Shown in pieces: positions 10,542 through 22,700 of a DNA stretch of 64,000 bases; position 1 is the stretch's first letter, and the number at the start of each line of letters is the position of its first letter. Below the pieces are notes generated by a model. The model did no database searches. It worked only from the letters and a program-made list of their open reading frames with translations, and had not been told where the DNA came from. The stretch spans positions 1,026,693 through 1,090,692 of the forward strand of contig VFIW01000007.1 in assembly GCA_006386115.1 (NCBI GenBank). The letters run 5' to 3'. Source of the stretch: Globisporangium splendens (lineage: Eukaryota; Oomycota; Peronosporomycetes; Pythiales; Pythiaceae). Both the position numbers and the translations under genes were made by a program.

Positions 10542-11626
10542 TTACACGAGCTTGACAACGAGCTTGCCAATGTTCTTGCGGGCGTACATGTAGTCAATCG
10601 CCACCGGAATACCCTCGAAGCCCTTGAACTCCGTTGGGTCAACGCCTGGCTTGAGCTTGCCCTCCTTGATCAGCTCAAAGAGGCGGGCAAAGTGCGTTGG
10701 AATTACAGGCGCGTGGTTGCTCAAGAGGAAACCGCGGACCGAAGCCGACTTGGTCAGCAGCGTTGGGTTGAGCTGGCTCACGAGGAATGGCTCAAAGTCC
10801 TTCTGGCCATCCTTGTAGCTGGCGATGGAGCCGAACACGATGACACGGCCATGGACAGCGATGTTCTCAACCGCCGCCTTGAAGGCGTCACCGCCAACGC
10901 TCTCGAAGACGAGATCGACGCCCTTCGGGTACTCCTTCTTGAGCACCTCGCGGATATCTTCCTTGCTATAGTTGATGACGCGGTCGACACCGAGCGCCTT
11001 GAGAGCCTCAGCCTTCTCGTCCGAGCTGCATGTGCCAATCACGTGGTTACCCTTGAGCTTAGCGAGCTGGACGACGAACAGACCCGTGCCACCAGCAGCC
11101 GAGGTGACGAGCACGGTCTCACCAGATTTCATCTGGCCGACCTCCTCAAGTGCAACCGATGCAGAGATACCACAACAAACAAGGGGGAGCACCGAAGGAT
11201 CTGGCGTTGGCACCTTGATGGCGGTAGCTGCGGCCACTTCGACATACTCGGCGAACGCGCCAACCTCTGTAATAGTTTACGCAACAACCCAAACGTTAGT
11301 GCATACCGAGCCATTGCGATCCGACCACAATCAATCAATCACTTACTCTGGAAGGCGATGGCATCGCCAACCTTGAAGTTCTCGACGCCTTCGCCAACAG
11401 TCACGACAACACCGACACCTTCGAGACCGCAGCCGAATGGCAGCTTGCCGTCACTGTAGACGCCGTTCGTGATGTTAATATCCGCGGCGTTGATACCGAC
11501 GTAGTTGTTCTGGACCACGACGTTGCCCGGCGTCGCCACTGGGAGTTCCGGGACCTCGATGATCTTGGTCGCCGTGCGGAAGTCGGTCGAGGGCTGATGG
11601 ACCTGGACAGTGCGATACGATGGCAT
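10542..11626 (-). CDS. NAD(P)H quinone-oxidoreductase-like MDR enzyme (left copy)
   Basis: Two exons, 11626-11347 and 11266-10542, encode 334 aa. The 80-bp intron (11346-11267) has GTAAGT and TTACAG ends. The protein is a medium-chain reductase of the non-zinc quinone oxidoreductase/prostaglandin reductase-3 type. It has an N-terminal GroES-like domain, then the Rossmann glycine motif 'SAAGGTG' (about residues 149-155) and 'LGVDRVINY'. Such enzymes use NADPH to reduce quinones or enones; the real substrate is unknown. It is identical in protein sequence to 25261-26345, which lies on the other arm of the inverted repeat. There is no frameshift or stop. Confidence 0.9.
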
Positions 11627-11660
11627 GATGAATGGATAGAGCTGGTTGCTTCGGAGTGAG

Positions 11661-11676
11661 GAAATTCCACAATGAG
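11661..11676 (-). promoter_or_regulatory. Oomycete Inr/FPR-like core promoter of left MDR gene
   Basis: Read on minus, CTCATTGTGGAATTTC lies about 35-50 bp upstream of the ATG at 11626. It resembles the oomycete initiator plus flanking region (CTCATTYY..CAWTTT type). Mirror of 25211-25226. Confidence 0.5.
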
Positions 11677-11984
11677 GACTTGGTCGATCCGCTGCCACTG
11701 CCACTGCCACACGCGACTCGATTCTTCAGTACGTAGCTGCCGCTCGTTAGCTGAGCACGAGCAGCCTCGTTTGCTTTGGAGCTGTTGGGTCTAGTAAACA
11801 ATACAGGTCACGTGAGACCAACCCACGGGTTTAGACTGAATACTGAAAGCAAGAGGATTTGAGTAATACGAGTCAGAATGTGATGAAGGGGGCCAAAGTA
11901 CGTAGCTTACTGCATTGGGGACTGTGATGACGACTCGGGAAAATATCAAGTCTGCCATAAAACTACTTCAACTACTGACTCCGA

Positions 11985-12387
11985 TGTCAACCCCGTAAAC
12001 CTGCTGAAAAGCTGTCACTCAGTCTGAAAAACTGTTATGCCACATTTTCATTAATGAATCCCGCTCGGTTCCGCAGGCCGAAGGCCGAGGACTAGGGTCG
12101 ACACACTACCCCAAAATGGCCGGGGGTTGGTTCGGGGCGGGGTTGTAGACGAAGCGCAGACAGCGACTGACACGTTTTCGTTTACACTCCTATGTGAAAT
12201 TCGTAATGAAGATTGGTAAGGAGAATGGATATTGTAGGTCACGACGATGAACCTAAATATACCTCATAAAGATAGAGACTGACACGTTTTCGAACAGCGT
12301 GACAGGTGTTCAGACTGCTGTACAATGGTGGTTTGACAGCTTTTCATCTTCTTTTTTCTTTTTTCAGCAGGTTTACGGAGGTTGACA
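11985..12387. other. Segment bounded by imperfect inverted repeats (possible DNA-transposon relic)
   Basis: The left end (11985-12010) reads TGTCAACCCCGTAAACCTGC and continues CTGAAAA. The right end (12361-12387) is its near reverse complement (TTTTCAGCAGG... GGTTGACA). The GACAGCTTTTC motif also recurs inside. No transposase is visible and no target duplication was established. The mirror copy is in the other half of the palindrome. It could be a small non-autonomous DNA element, interrupted by the LINE A tail at 12181. Confidence 0.35.
12181..12276 (+). mobile_element. LINE A copy 3: 96-bp 3' end with 16-bp TSD
   Basis: Only the LINE A 3' terminal region is present, from 'TTTACACTCC' to the 'ATAAAGATA' tail. 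Exact direct repeats GACTGACACGTTTTCG flank it at 12165-12180 and 12277-12292. This is an extremely 5'-truncated insertion, and it shows where the LINE A 3' terminus lies. Confidence 0.85.
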
Positions 12388-12529
12388 GCCGCATAGTCAG
12401 CATAATAGTTTTTATGACAGAATTCAATTACTTCCCTGACGACTCAAGCAGCGATTACTACTCGCTCTTCATGGGCTGAAGTATTGCAGTTCAACCCATA
12501 TGGTCGACCGTAATCGTATGGATTACAAG

Positions 12530-13046
12530 TTCTTTCTGAATGAACGCAGCAATCGATGGGAACTCAATGCATGCGACTATACGTGCATGGGATCGGAAGT
12601 TACAAAGAGCTGGTGCGAATACAGCGCACTGCCTACAACACTATGAAGTCAAACTGGAAGTCTTCGGAGACAGTCAAATGATTATCGCAGCCCAGAACGG
12701 GTTCGCCTCAATACGCCAGACCAAGTTGCAGCCACTAGCAGTTCGGGTAAATCAAACCATCGCCAACTTTGTGTGGATCTCATGGAATCACACAAAACGA
12801 GAGCAAAACAAAATGGCCGATCTTCTCGCCAACATAGCAATGAGCTCCAAGAATGCGAAGATACTCACCGACGAATCGCGGGGAAATGATCAAGTTCTTC
12901 TGTCCCAAGTCGCAGCTCTACTCGACGATGATATCGGTGCCACACCGTCAAAACTAAGAAACACCTCACTGTCAGCAGTGTTGATGAGACCCCGGAATTC
13001 TTAAACTGTATGTCGATCATAAGTTAAATCGAATTACCTTCTCTCT
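12530..13046 (+). mobile_element. LINE B copy 1: RNase H 3' fragment
   Basis: Encodes the C-terminal part of LINE B ORF2 from 'FLNERSNRWEL' through 'VFGDSQMIIAAQNG' and 'NKMADLLANIAM' to a stop at 13002-13004. The 3' UTR and the TC-rich tail (TTCTCTCT) follow. About 26 bp are missing near 12632 relative to its mirror. The N-terminal 'DGGARGNPG' strand is absent. Confidence 0.85.
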
Positions 13047-13577
13047 TCTATTTAACTTATGGTCTACACACAGTTTAAGAATTCCGGAGTCTCATCAACA
13101 CTGCTGACAGTGAGGTGTTTCTGAGTTTTGACGGTGTGGCACCGATATCATCGTCGAGTAGAGCTGCGACTTGGGACAGAAGAACTTGATCATTTCCCCG
13201 CGATTCGTCGGTGAGTATCTTCGCATTCTTGGAGCTCATTGCTATGTTGGCGAGAAGATCGGCCATTTTGTTTGCTCTCGTTTTGTGTGATTCCATGAGA
13301 TCCACACAAAGTTGGCGATGGTTTGATTTACCCGAACTGCTAGTGGCTGCAACTTGGTCTGGCGTATTGAGGCGAACCCGTTCTGGGCTGCGATAATCAT
13401 TTGACTGTCTCCGAAGACTTCCAGTTTGACTTCATAGTGTTGTAGGCAGTGCGCACTGTATGCCAGGTCATCTTTCAGTGCGCTGTATTCGCACCAGCTC
13501 TTTGTAACTTCCGATCCCATGCACGTATAGTCGCATGCATTGAGTTCCCATCGATTGCTGCGTTCATTCAGAAAGAA
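13047..13577 (-). mobile_element. LINE B copy 2: mirror RNase H fragment
   Basis: Inverted counterpart of 12530-13046. It retains the 'KDDLAYSAHCLQHYEVKLEVFGD' region lost in the left half, but has a 1-base deletion in 'KREQNKMAD'. It lacks the terminal TC tail, so the two copies abut within the 3' UTR at the palindrome centre. Confidence 0.85.
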
Positions 13578-13830
13578 CTTGTAATCCATACGATTACGGT
13601 CGACCATATGGGTTGAACTGCAATACTTCAGCCCATGAAGAGCGAGTAGTAATCGCTGCTTGAGTCGTCAGGGAAGTAATTGAATTCTGTCATAAAAACT
13701 ATTATGCTGACTATGCGGCTGTCAACCTCCGTAAACCTGCTGAAAAAAGAAAAAAGAAGATGAAAAGCTGTCAAACCACCATTGTACAGCAGTCTGAACA
13801 CCTGTCACGCTGTTCGAAAACGTGTCAGTC

Positions 13831-13931
13831 TCTATCTTTATAAGATGAGGTATATTTAGGTTCATCGTCGTGACCTACAATATCCATTCTCCTTACCAAT
13901 CTTCATTACGAATTTCACATAGGAGTGTAAA
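13831..13931 (-). mobile_element. LINE A 3'-end fragment (mirror of copy 3)
   Basis: Inverted counterpart of 12181-12276, flanked by the same 16-bp duplication (13815-13830 and 13932-13947). It has 5 bp more in the tail, including the full 'TTATAAAGATA', so it is the less damaged version. Confidence 0.8.
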
Positions 13932-14349
13932 CGAAAACGTGTCAGTCGCTGTCTGCGCTTCGTCTACAACCCCGCCCCGAACCAACCCCCGGCCATTTTG
14001 GGGTAGTGTGTCGACCCTAGTCCTCGGCCTTCGGCCTGCGGAACCGAGCGGGATTCATTAATGAAAATGTGGCATAACAGTTTTTCAGACTGAGTGACAG
14101 CTTTTCAGCAGGTTTACGGGGTTGACATCGGAGTCAGTAGTTGAAGTAGTTTTATGGCAGACTTGATATTTTCCCGAGTCGTCATCACAGTCCCCAATGC
14201 AGTAAGCTACGTACTTTGGCCCCCTTCATCGCATTCTGACTCGTATTACTCAAATCCTCTTGCTTTCAGTATTCAGTCTAAACCCGTGGGTTGGTCTCAC
14301 GTGACCTGTATTGTTTACTAGACCCAACAGCTCCAAAGCAAACGAGGCT

Positions 14350-15043
14350 ACTTCCGAGGAGTGCAGCGGCGAGTATTGGAAAAGATTTCTTCGAAAAAGC
14401 TCATGATCAACTTGATGAATTACGTGGACGTTACTCTTCGCCTCGTGATTATGCTCTGGCCGCAGCAAATTGGTGGGATGAAGCCAAGATCGCGCTCAGG
14501 ATCGGGTACCTTGAAGCTAAAAAATCGTACTTCGCCAGATTGAATCAAGGATACAAGAAGAAAATCCAGAGGTTGCAACGACGCCTCTCAGAATCAGAAG
14601 TGCAGATGCTCGATTACTCTGGTGGAGCGGTGAGTGATCAAAACGTGGAGTTGTCGCAAGAGTTTCTTACCACCGCCACGAGTATTCGTCGTGCGATTGC
14701 AGAATGCAAATCTAAGTGGCAGGCTTCAAAACGGGACCGCATTTTTCGGGAGCACATGCATCATGAACGAAAAACGAGCAAATCCTTCTACAAGCGTATC
14801 TCGACCAAGTTCCTTGACAACACTATCTTCACACTCGGTGGCACAGCTACTTACGGGCCCAGGCGTTCACGAGAACTTGCTGACGACATGGGAGAAGGAT
14901 GGAAATCAATCATGCAACAGGCGCCCACTCTGCAAACTGACATCGATCAAATCCTTGATCCAGGAACAGCTATTCCTCCGTCGGACAGATTAGGCTTCCT
15001 GCTCAAACCGATCGATTCGAGTGAGATTAAACAGGCTGTGAAG
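14350..15043 (+). mobile_element. LINE A copy 4: internal ORF2 fragment
   Basis: Begins at the palindrome edge with the LINE A linker ('ASIGKDFFEKAHDQLDEL') and ends abruptly after 'SSEIKQAVKK', just before the RT. The frame 14291-15061 is open but starts in unrelated DNA. It meets the inverted 3' tail of LINE A copy 5 at ~15044. Neither end is a normal LINE terminus, so it is a rearrangement product. Confidence 0.8.
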
Positions 15044-18000
15044 AAATCTTTATCTGTATAAGGTGAGATATATTTAGGTTCATCTTCGTGACCTACAATA
15101 TCCATTCTCCTACCTAATCTTCATTACGAATTTCATCTAGGAGTGTAAATGTGTCTATAGCGCGGATTGCACTAGATCACTTCTAATTGCTAAATAATCT
15201 TTGACCAGGATGGCATGTTCTCTTGGTCCTATGTGAGGCTGCCTTGTGTTGTCCAATGACCTTGGGTCTTCCGAACTTCGCATAAGCCAATGCATGACGT
15301 CGTTGTCAAGATCCTGGGTGAGATTGTTGAAAGCAGCTCTTTGAGTTGGGAAGTGAACCTGCGTTGAGGTTCTGGTGTCCATGGCTAGGTTGGCGGCTGA
15401 GTCCGCCATCTTGTTGAAGGCACGGTAGTGATGGTACCATCCTCGGATGTCGATGCAATCCGCGAGTCGTCGACTTGTCTGGTATAAACGTGCCAATCGG
15501 TGCTGTCGAGGGGACCGATGCATTCGCTGTTGGGAGATAATGAGTGCACTGTCTCCAATCACGTACAACGGTTCGAAGTGACTGCGTTGGGCTTCTCGGA
15601 GTCCATGTATGAGACTCCAGTACTCGGCAAAGTTGTTGGTCGTGTCCTTCCTGGTGTAGGACATGCTGGCGGCCCAGATTAAACTGGCTGTGTGCGAGTC
15701 CTTGTGGACACGCACGATAATGGATCCAGTCCCTCCTGGTCCTGGATTGCCGCGTGATCCATCATCGAAAACAACAGGTAAACGCCGCGAGTATCATTTG
15801 GAGTCAAGGGGATGGCGTCGGTTTGGCTGAGAAAGCAGTCGACATATGCCTTGAGAACTGCCGCAACCGTGTGACCGTCAGAGCCTCCAGCTTGCGCTTC
15901 AGCGAGTCGTGTGAGGTTTCGCATTCCTGCCTCTAATCTGGTCATCATGATAGCCATCTCAGCAGTCGATTTGATTGGATCCGAATCCATGCGTCGCAGA
16001 TGCGCACACCAAATGGTCTGTATGAGCGATGCGCTCATATATCGCCACAGCATGTGTGCGACGGGATAGAGGTGATCTTGGAGATGTTCATTGGAGAACT
16101 TGTGTCCGATAATGTGTCTCTTGATCGTGGTCCATGCATGCCTTGGAGTATCTGGCAGATCCAGACTGAAGATCCAGATTGCGGGGTCGTGACCAGGAGT
16201 GATTCCGATCTTCGCCCACAGTGCATAAAAGTAGTTCCACACCAGTTTGGCTTTCGGACACTCCCAGAGTAGATGTTGAACAGAAGATTGGACAACTTGG
16301 GAACATTCGGGATTCGAGCAGGATAGATCAGCTTTCTCATAGTTCCACATGGAGAGTCGGTTGGCTTTCAGCTGGAGAAGAGTCTGGGCTGTATAAGCAG
16401 TAATCCCTGGGATGTTGTGTAATTCGCTCCATTGGATTAATTGCAGTCATGGCCACAGAGATCCTGCTGTATGGACAGCTTTGTTGACTGCTGCATCTCG
16501 AGTATCTTTGCCAATTTGTGTCCTCGTTGCTGCAGCTTGGTGCCGATAGAAAGATCTGGTCGTATTATATCGTCCGTTGCCACCCCATAGTTGCACGATT
16601 CTTGTGAAACGTGGATGTGCATGGAACGACACCTTCTGCCCGTTCAAGTCTCTTGTTGCCATGATGTCACAGTCCGTTGCGGAGTGAACTGTATGCGTAG
16701 CTTTGGCTAGGGTCGTGTCGACGTGGGTCAGAGTTGCTTCACTGGTGTGCAGATGCCATTCGTGGTTGTAATGACGTTGCCCGTTGTACAGCCGAAGCAC
16801 ATTTGTTTGCTGTGGTCGATACAGAAGCTGTGGGAAGTTGGATACCAACGTAGCACATAACCGCTCGAGCGCTCGAATAGACGGCCGGGAGAATCCGGAG
16901 ATTCCACATGTTGGGATGAAGTTAAGCACTCCTGGTCTTATCCACTCCCATCGAAGTATGTCACCCAGTTGTGCTGTTCCACTGATAATGATGTGTGAGC
17001 AAGCTTGTATGGGGAACCGTTGGAATCAAGAAGCCACCCATCTGCAGTCGAGGTCATGTATGGCACCATTCTGCACAGAATGTCCCACGTAGCTTTCGTC
17101 CTTCAGCGATGATACCTGGAAGCCTGTCAGACATTTTAGAGCTGAGGTCGATCTGGAACACATCGCCGTCCCATTGAGTCTGCACAATTGTCGACTTGAA
17201 GTGCTCGTAACACCAACGTACATTATCACGTTCTCTGGGCTCATAGGGTCGAGAATGGAGCGACGCACATAATGCTGCGCCAGTTGTCCACATGTTATCA
17301 CGAAGCTGGGGTGGCCGCCTTGGAATTGCATCGAGCGGCGTGATGTACGTCGAAGAAGCCCTTGTGTTGTGCAGCAAGATTTCCCCGACGACCTGATCGA
17401 TGTGAGAGGTTGTGATTGCCCATTTGGAGACTGCTGTGGCACTCATCGTCATCAGCTCCGTTCTGATGTTGGGTACTGACAAGCCTCCATTCATTTTTTT
17501 GAGCTCAGCTTGTTCTTCCTTCATCCACGGTTTCGCAGGCTTACCATTCCTTGAGCCCCAGACAAATTGTTTCACTAGGTCGTGTAGCTGATTGACAATA
17601 GCCGTAGAGGGCCAGGAGTGCCTGGCCACGTAAAGCACTTTGGGTATGATGACGGCACTGGCAATTGCTGCGCGCTGGGCGACAGAGTGAGTTTTGAGAC
17701 GCGCAAGTCGAAGTCTGACACGTAAGGCTTGGATGCACTTGGACCAGTTACTTGCATTCGAAGGCGTTTGTCCGACTTGGATGCCGAGGTAGCGGCAATG
17801 TTCCTCGCGTTGTAGCACATGAATGTCACTGACTGACTCTTCGGTGGAGCTATATTCCTTGTTCAGCGGTAATACTGCAGATTTGTGCCGATTGACTCGA
17901 AGCCCAGAAGCTGCTCCATATTTGTCCAGGATTGCAAACACGGCATTAATATCCTTGGGATCACTAAGATAAATGGTCGTGTCGTCTGCGTATCCTCCAA

Positions 18001-19538
18001 GTCTGACTTCAGTTGCGCATCCTGCTGCCTGGAGTTCAACGCCGTGTATTTCGTCACTCGCTTCGATTTTCCGATAAAGAACCTCTAACGCCAAGATGAA
18101 GAGAAGAGGGGCCAGCGGACATCCTTGACGAATTCCGGATGTTACGTTGTACTTTCTCGACAGGAAACCGTTGACAATGAACTTGTAAGTGGTTTGAGAG
18201 TGTAACACCTTCACCAAGTGTACAAACTTCAATGGGAATCCAAGATGCTGGAGCGCTTGTGCCAGGAAGCTGCGATCGAGTGAATCATAGGCTTTAGCAA
18301 AATCAAGGAGCAACGCGATCGCTCTGGACATGGCGGGGTCGCTCGTGGCCCGCTGTTGTGCAGCCAATAACACATCGATCGTAGTTGGGATTGCTCGCCC
18401 TGGAACGAAACCAGCTTGCATGTGATGGATAAGCCAAGGGAGCACAGTTCGTAATCTGGTTGCAAATATCCGTGTGAATATTTTGTAATCAGAGTTGAGG
18501 AGTGCGATTGGCCTGTAGTCCAGCGGCGATGCAGCAGAGACGGACTTTTTTATGCAGTGAATATGGGCTTCACTGAACGAACTTGGTAGAACGCATTCGG
18601 GTATCCACAAGTTGAAAAGTCGCTCGAATAGACCGGTAATCTCGTCACAGTGGTCTCTGTACCAGTCGTTGCCGAGTTCGTCAGGACCGTGAGCTTTGCC
18701 TCTCTTGCATTTCTTCACAGCCTGTTTAATTTCACTCGAATCGATCGGTTTGAGCAGGAAGCCTAATCTGTCCGACGGAGGAATAGCTGTTCCTGGATCA
18801 AGGATTTGATCGATGTCAGTTTGCAGAGTGGGCGCCTGTTGCATGATTGATTTCCATCCTTCTCCCATGTCGTCAGCAAGTTCTCGTGAACGCATGGGTC
18901 CGTAAGTAGCTGTGCCACCGAGTGTGAAGATAGTGTTGTCAAGGAACTTGGTCGAGATACGCTTGTAGAAGGATTTGCTCGTTTTTCGTTCATGATGCAT
19001 GTGCTCCCGAAAAATGCGGTCCCGTTTTGAAGCCTGCCACTTAGATTTGCATTCTGCAATGGCACGACGAATACTCGTGGCGGTGGTAAGAAACTCTTGC
19101 GACAACTCCACGTTTTGATCACTCACCGCTCCACCAGAGTGATCGAGCATCTGCACTTCTGATTCTGAGAGGCGTCGTTGCAACCTCTGGATTTTCTTCT
19201 TGTATCCTTGATTCAATCTGGCGAAGTACGATTTTTTAGCTTCAAGGTACCCGATCCTGAGCGCGATCTTGGCTTCATCCCACCAATTTGCTGTGGCCAG
19301 AGCATAATCACGAGGCGAAGAGTAACGTCCACGTAATTCATCAAGTTGATCATGAGCTTTTTCGAAGAAATCTTTTCCAATACTCGCCGCTGCATTCTTC
19401 GGAAGTGGATAGACAACTCGAGGTACAAGTTGAAAAATCGCTCGAATAGGTCGGTAATCTCGTCACAGTGGTCTCTGTACCAGTCATTGCCGAGTTCGCC
19501 AGGACCGTGAGCTTTGCCTCTCCTGCATTTCTTCACAG
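15044..19538 (-). mobile_element. LINE A copy 5 (minus), rearranged 5' end
   Basis: Read on minus, it runs from about 19414 (linker between APE and RT) through RT, zf-RVT and RNase H to the 3' UTR and tail at 15044-15150. The first ~120 bp (19538-19415) are a displaced block that normally lies further downstream ('KCKRGKAHGPDELGNDWYRD' region), joined in front of 'LSIHFRRMQRR'. The APE domain is absent. Its 5' edge is head to head with LINE A copy 6. Confidence 0.85.
15155..19414 (-). pseudogene. LINE A ORF2, RT and RNase H, broken
   Basis: A 720-codon open part (19216-17054) holds the linker and the RT, including 'GIRQGCPLAPLLFILALE' and 'GGYADDTTIYL'. It is lost by frameshift near 17054-17070 ('FCAEW' region). 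Further open parts are 16929-16447 (connection), 16350-15679 (zf-RVT) and 15715-15155 (RNase H), in different frames. At least one other base loss is seen, near 16983 in 'TAQLGD'. Non-functional. Confidence 0.85.
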
Positions 19539-19544
19539 TCTGTT

Positions 19545-19654
19545 CGTCTTCTCTTCAATCAGCAATTGATGCGATTGTGGGCACGACGACGTCATGGTCG
19601 CTATTGGCGCACCAGCATGAGCTGGAGGTCCAACAGCGGCACAATCAGAACTAA
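19545..19654 (+). pseudogene. LINE A ORF1 C-terminal remnant
   Basis: Only the last ~36 codons of ORF1 remain, matching the end of the frames at 52920-53029 and 33861-33970 (the 'SSLQSAIDAIVG' end). Truncated at the 5' boundary of copy 6. Confidence 0.7.
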
Positions 19655-19792
19655 AGGCACCCATGGTGCCTCAACTCGCACTGCACTTGGTGGCAGTTCA
19701 GTGTGCGACAGGGGGAGATGGCTCAACTGTCTCTCCGGCGGAAGTACAGCGTGGAATAAGGCACATCAACGTATTCCGGCGATGGACTACCG

Positions 19793-22700
19793 TTGCGACC
19801 ATATCAACCCACAACCCAAGCTCGTCGTGACAACCACCGACCCAGAAGGCGCAGTGCGACAGTCAATGCTCGCCATGAGCTAACTGTTGGATTCCACACA
19901 CAGAATGTGATGGGGTTCTCCAAATCCGACGCCAATCTGAACGCGTGGTTTTCACATTTTCGACAGACTGATGACTCGGGATCATTGGACATTGTCTTTC
20001 TCCAAGAAACGCACGTCCTGGAGACCGAAGTGGCATCAATGCAATCCAGATTTCGTCGAAGTTGGGGTTTTCAGGAACCATCAGAAGAGTCGGATCCCAG
20101 ACTTTCTCTCTGGTCAGCTTCCACCGAGCGCAAAGGAGGAGTGGCGATCTTGTTGAATCCCTATTCGTGCATACCTACACTGGCTCCATATAAGCAGGAT
20201 CAGTGGAATGCGCACTGGATGGCAGCTACGGTGACGTTGCGTGGTGAAACGGTGTTACTTCTCAACATCTACGCTCCTTCTACCGTATTTGCAAGGGAAG
20301 CTTTCTACAGAGCACTATCAGGTCTCCTCTCGTCACATGATGGACCCATTCTGTGCGGTGGAGACTTTAATTGCACTCTCAACCAGATGGCAGACAGGTC
20401 TCACAACAACCACAACAAAGTGCACGATTCCAGGGAATTGAAGAAACTGCTCCAGAAATTGAATCTTGTTGACACCCTCGAGGATGATGCTCTTCGCGCC
20501 ACGGACACACGAGACGTCAAAGCATTCCATCGACAGCATCACACCTACTACTATACACTGCCTTCAGGTGACAGTGCCAGCAGTAGGCTCGACCGATGGT
20601 ACTGCAGCAATGACCATCTCGACTGGGTTCGCAGCGTCTACCAAAGCGTAGCTGGTCCATTCTCCGATCACAATGGAGTCACGATCCGAGTAGCTGCTCC
20701 TGACAAGGTGATCCAAAGCAAGAAACCTCGAGTTGTCTATCCACTTCCGAAGAATGCAGCGGCGCATGCGGCGAGTATTGGAAAAGATTTCTTCGAAAAA
20801 GCTCATGATCAACTTGATGAATTACGTGGACGTTACTCTTCGCCTCGTGATTATGCTCTGGCCACAGCAAATTGGTGGGATGAAGCCAAGATCGCGCTCA
20901 GGATCGGGTACCTTGAAGCTAAAAAATCGTACTTCGCCAGATTGAATCAAGGATACAAGAAGAAAATCCAGAGGTTGCAACGACGCCTCTCAGAATCAGA
21001 AGTGCAGATGCTCGATCACTCTGGTGGAGCGGTGAGTGATCAAAACGTGGAGTTGTCGCAAGAGTTTCTTACCACCGCCACGAGTATTCGTCGTGCCATT
21101 GCAGAATGCAAATCGAAGTGGCAGGCTTCAAAACGGGACCGCATTTTTCGGGAGCACATGCATCATGAACGAAAAACGAGCAAATCCTTCTACAAGCGTA
21201 TCTCGACCAAGTTCCTTGACAACACTATCTTCACACTCGGTGGCACAGCGACTTACGGACCCATGCGTTCACGAGAACTTGCTGACGACATGGGAGAAGG
21301 ATGGAAATCAATCATGCAACAGGCGCCCACTCTGCAAACTGACATCGATCAAATCCTTGATCCAGGAACAGCTATTCCTCCGTCGGACAGATTAGGCTTC
21401 CTGCTCAAACCGATCGATTCGAGTGAAATTAAACAGGCTGTGAAGAAATGCAAGAGAGGCAAAGCTCACGGTCCTGACGAACTCGGCAACGACTGGTACA
21501 GAGACCACTGTGACGAGATTACCGGTCTATTCGAGCGACTTTTCAACTTGTGGATACCCGAATGCGTTCTACCAAGTTCGTTCAGTGAAGCCCATATTCA
21601 CTGCATAAAAAAGTCCGTCTCTGCTGCATCGCCGCTGGACTACAGGCCAATCGCACTCCTCAACTCTGATTACAAAATATTCACACGGATATTTGCAACC
21701 AGATTACGAACTGTGCTCCCTTGGCTTATCCATCACATGCAAGCTGGTTTCGTTCCAGGGCGAGCAATCCCGACTACGATCGATGTGTTATTGGCTGCAC
21801 AACAGCGGGCCACGAGCGACCCCGCCATGTCCAGAGCGATCGCGTTGCTCCTTGATTTTGCTAAAGCCTATGATTCACTCGATCGCAGCTTTCTGGCACA
21901 AGCGCTCCAGCATCTTGGATTCCCATTGAAGTTCGTACACTTAGTGAAGGTGTTACACTCTCAAACCACTTACAAGTTCATTGTCAACGGTTTCCTGTCG
22001 AGAAAGTACAACGTAACATCCGGAATTCGTCAAGGATGTCCGCTGGCCCCTCTTCTCTTCATCTTGGCGTTAGAGGTTCTTTATCGGAAAATCGAAGCGA
22101 GTGACGAAATACACGGCGTTGAACTCCAGGCAGCAGGATGCGCAACTGAGGTCAGACTTGGAGGATACGCAGACGACACGACCATTTATCTTAGCGATCC
22201 CAAGGATATTAATGCCGTGTTTGCAATCCTGGACAAATATGGAGCAGCTTCTGGGCTTCGAGTCAATCGGCACAAATCTGCAGTATTACCGCTGAACAAG
22301 GAATATAGCTCCACCGAAGAGTCAGTCAGTGACATTCATGTGCTACAACGTGAGGAACATTGCCGCTACCTCGGCATCCAAGTCGGACAAACGCCTTCGA
22401 ATGCAAGTAACTGGTCCAAGTGCATCCAAGCCTTACGTGTCAGACTTCGACTTGCGCGTCTCAAAACTCACTCTGTCGCCCAACGCGCAGCAATTGCCAG
22501 TGCCGTCATCATACCCAAAGTGCTTTACGTGGCCAGGCACTCCTGGCCCTCTACGGCTACTGTCAATCAGCTGCACGACCTAGTGAAACAATTTGTCTGG
22601 GGCTCAAGGAATGGTAAGCCTGCGAAACCGTGGATGAAGGAAGAACAAGCTGAGCTCAAAATAATGAATGGAGGCTTGTCAGTACCCAACATCAGAACGG

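Larger units (their letters stand above)
8473..11777. repeat. Large inverted repeat, left arm (MDR gene cluster)
   Basis: This arm is the reverse complement of 25110-28413. Paired coordinates sum to 36887 through most of the arm, with one 1-base difference caused by the 19-versus-18 homopolymer. It carries one intact and two broken MDR genes, all on minus. The inverted similarity continues outward into LINE A (5071-8472 versus 28414 onward), with scattered differences there. Confidence 0.9.
11763..14349. repeat. Nested 2.6-kb palindrome
   Basis: The two halves are inverted copies of each other. Coordinate pairs sum to 26112 in the outer part and 26107 further in. They meet at ~13046/13047 with almost no spacer. 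Each half holds a truncated LINE A tail, an inverted-repeat-bearing segment and a LINE B 3' end. The arms differ by a few small indels, for example about 26 bp missing near 12632. The outer edges overlap the MDR inverted repeat by 15 bp. Confidence 0.9.

Noticed and set aside
10515..11459. A 314-codon open frame opposite the left MDR gene (and its mirror at 25428-26372)
   Set aside because: It is antisense to a recognisable enzyme gene with a conserved intron, and the frame has no known domain. It is a shadow of GC-biased codons.
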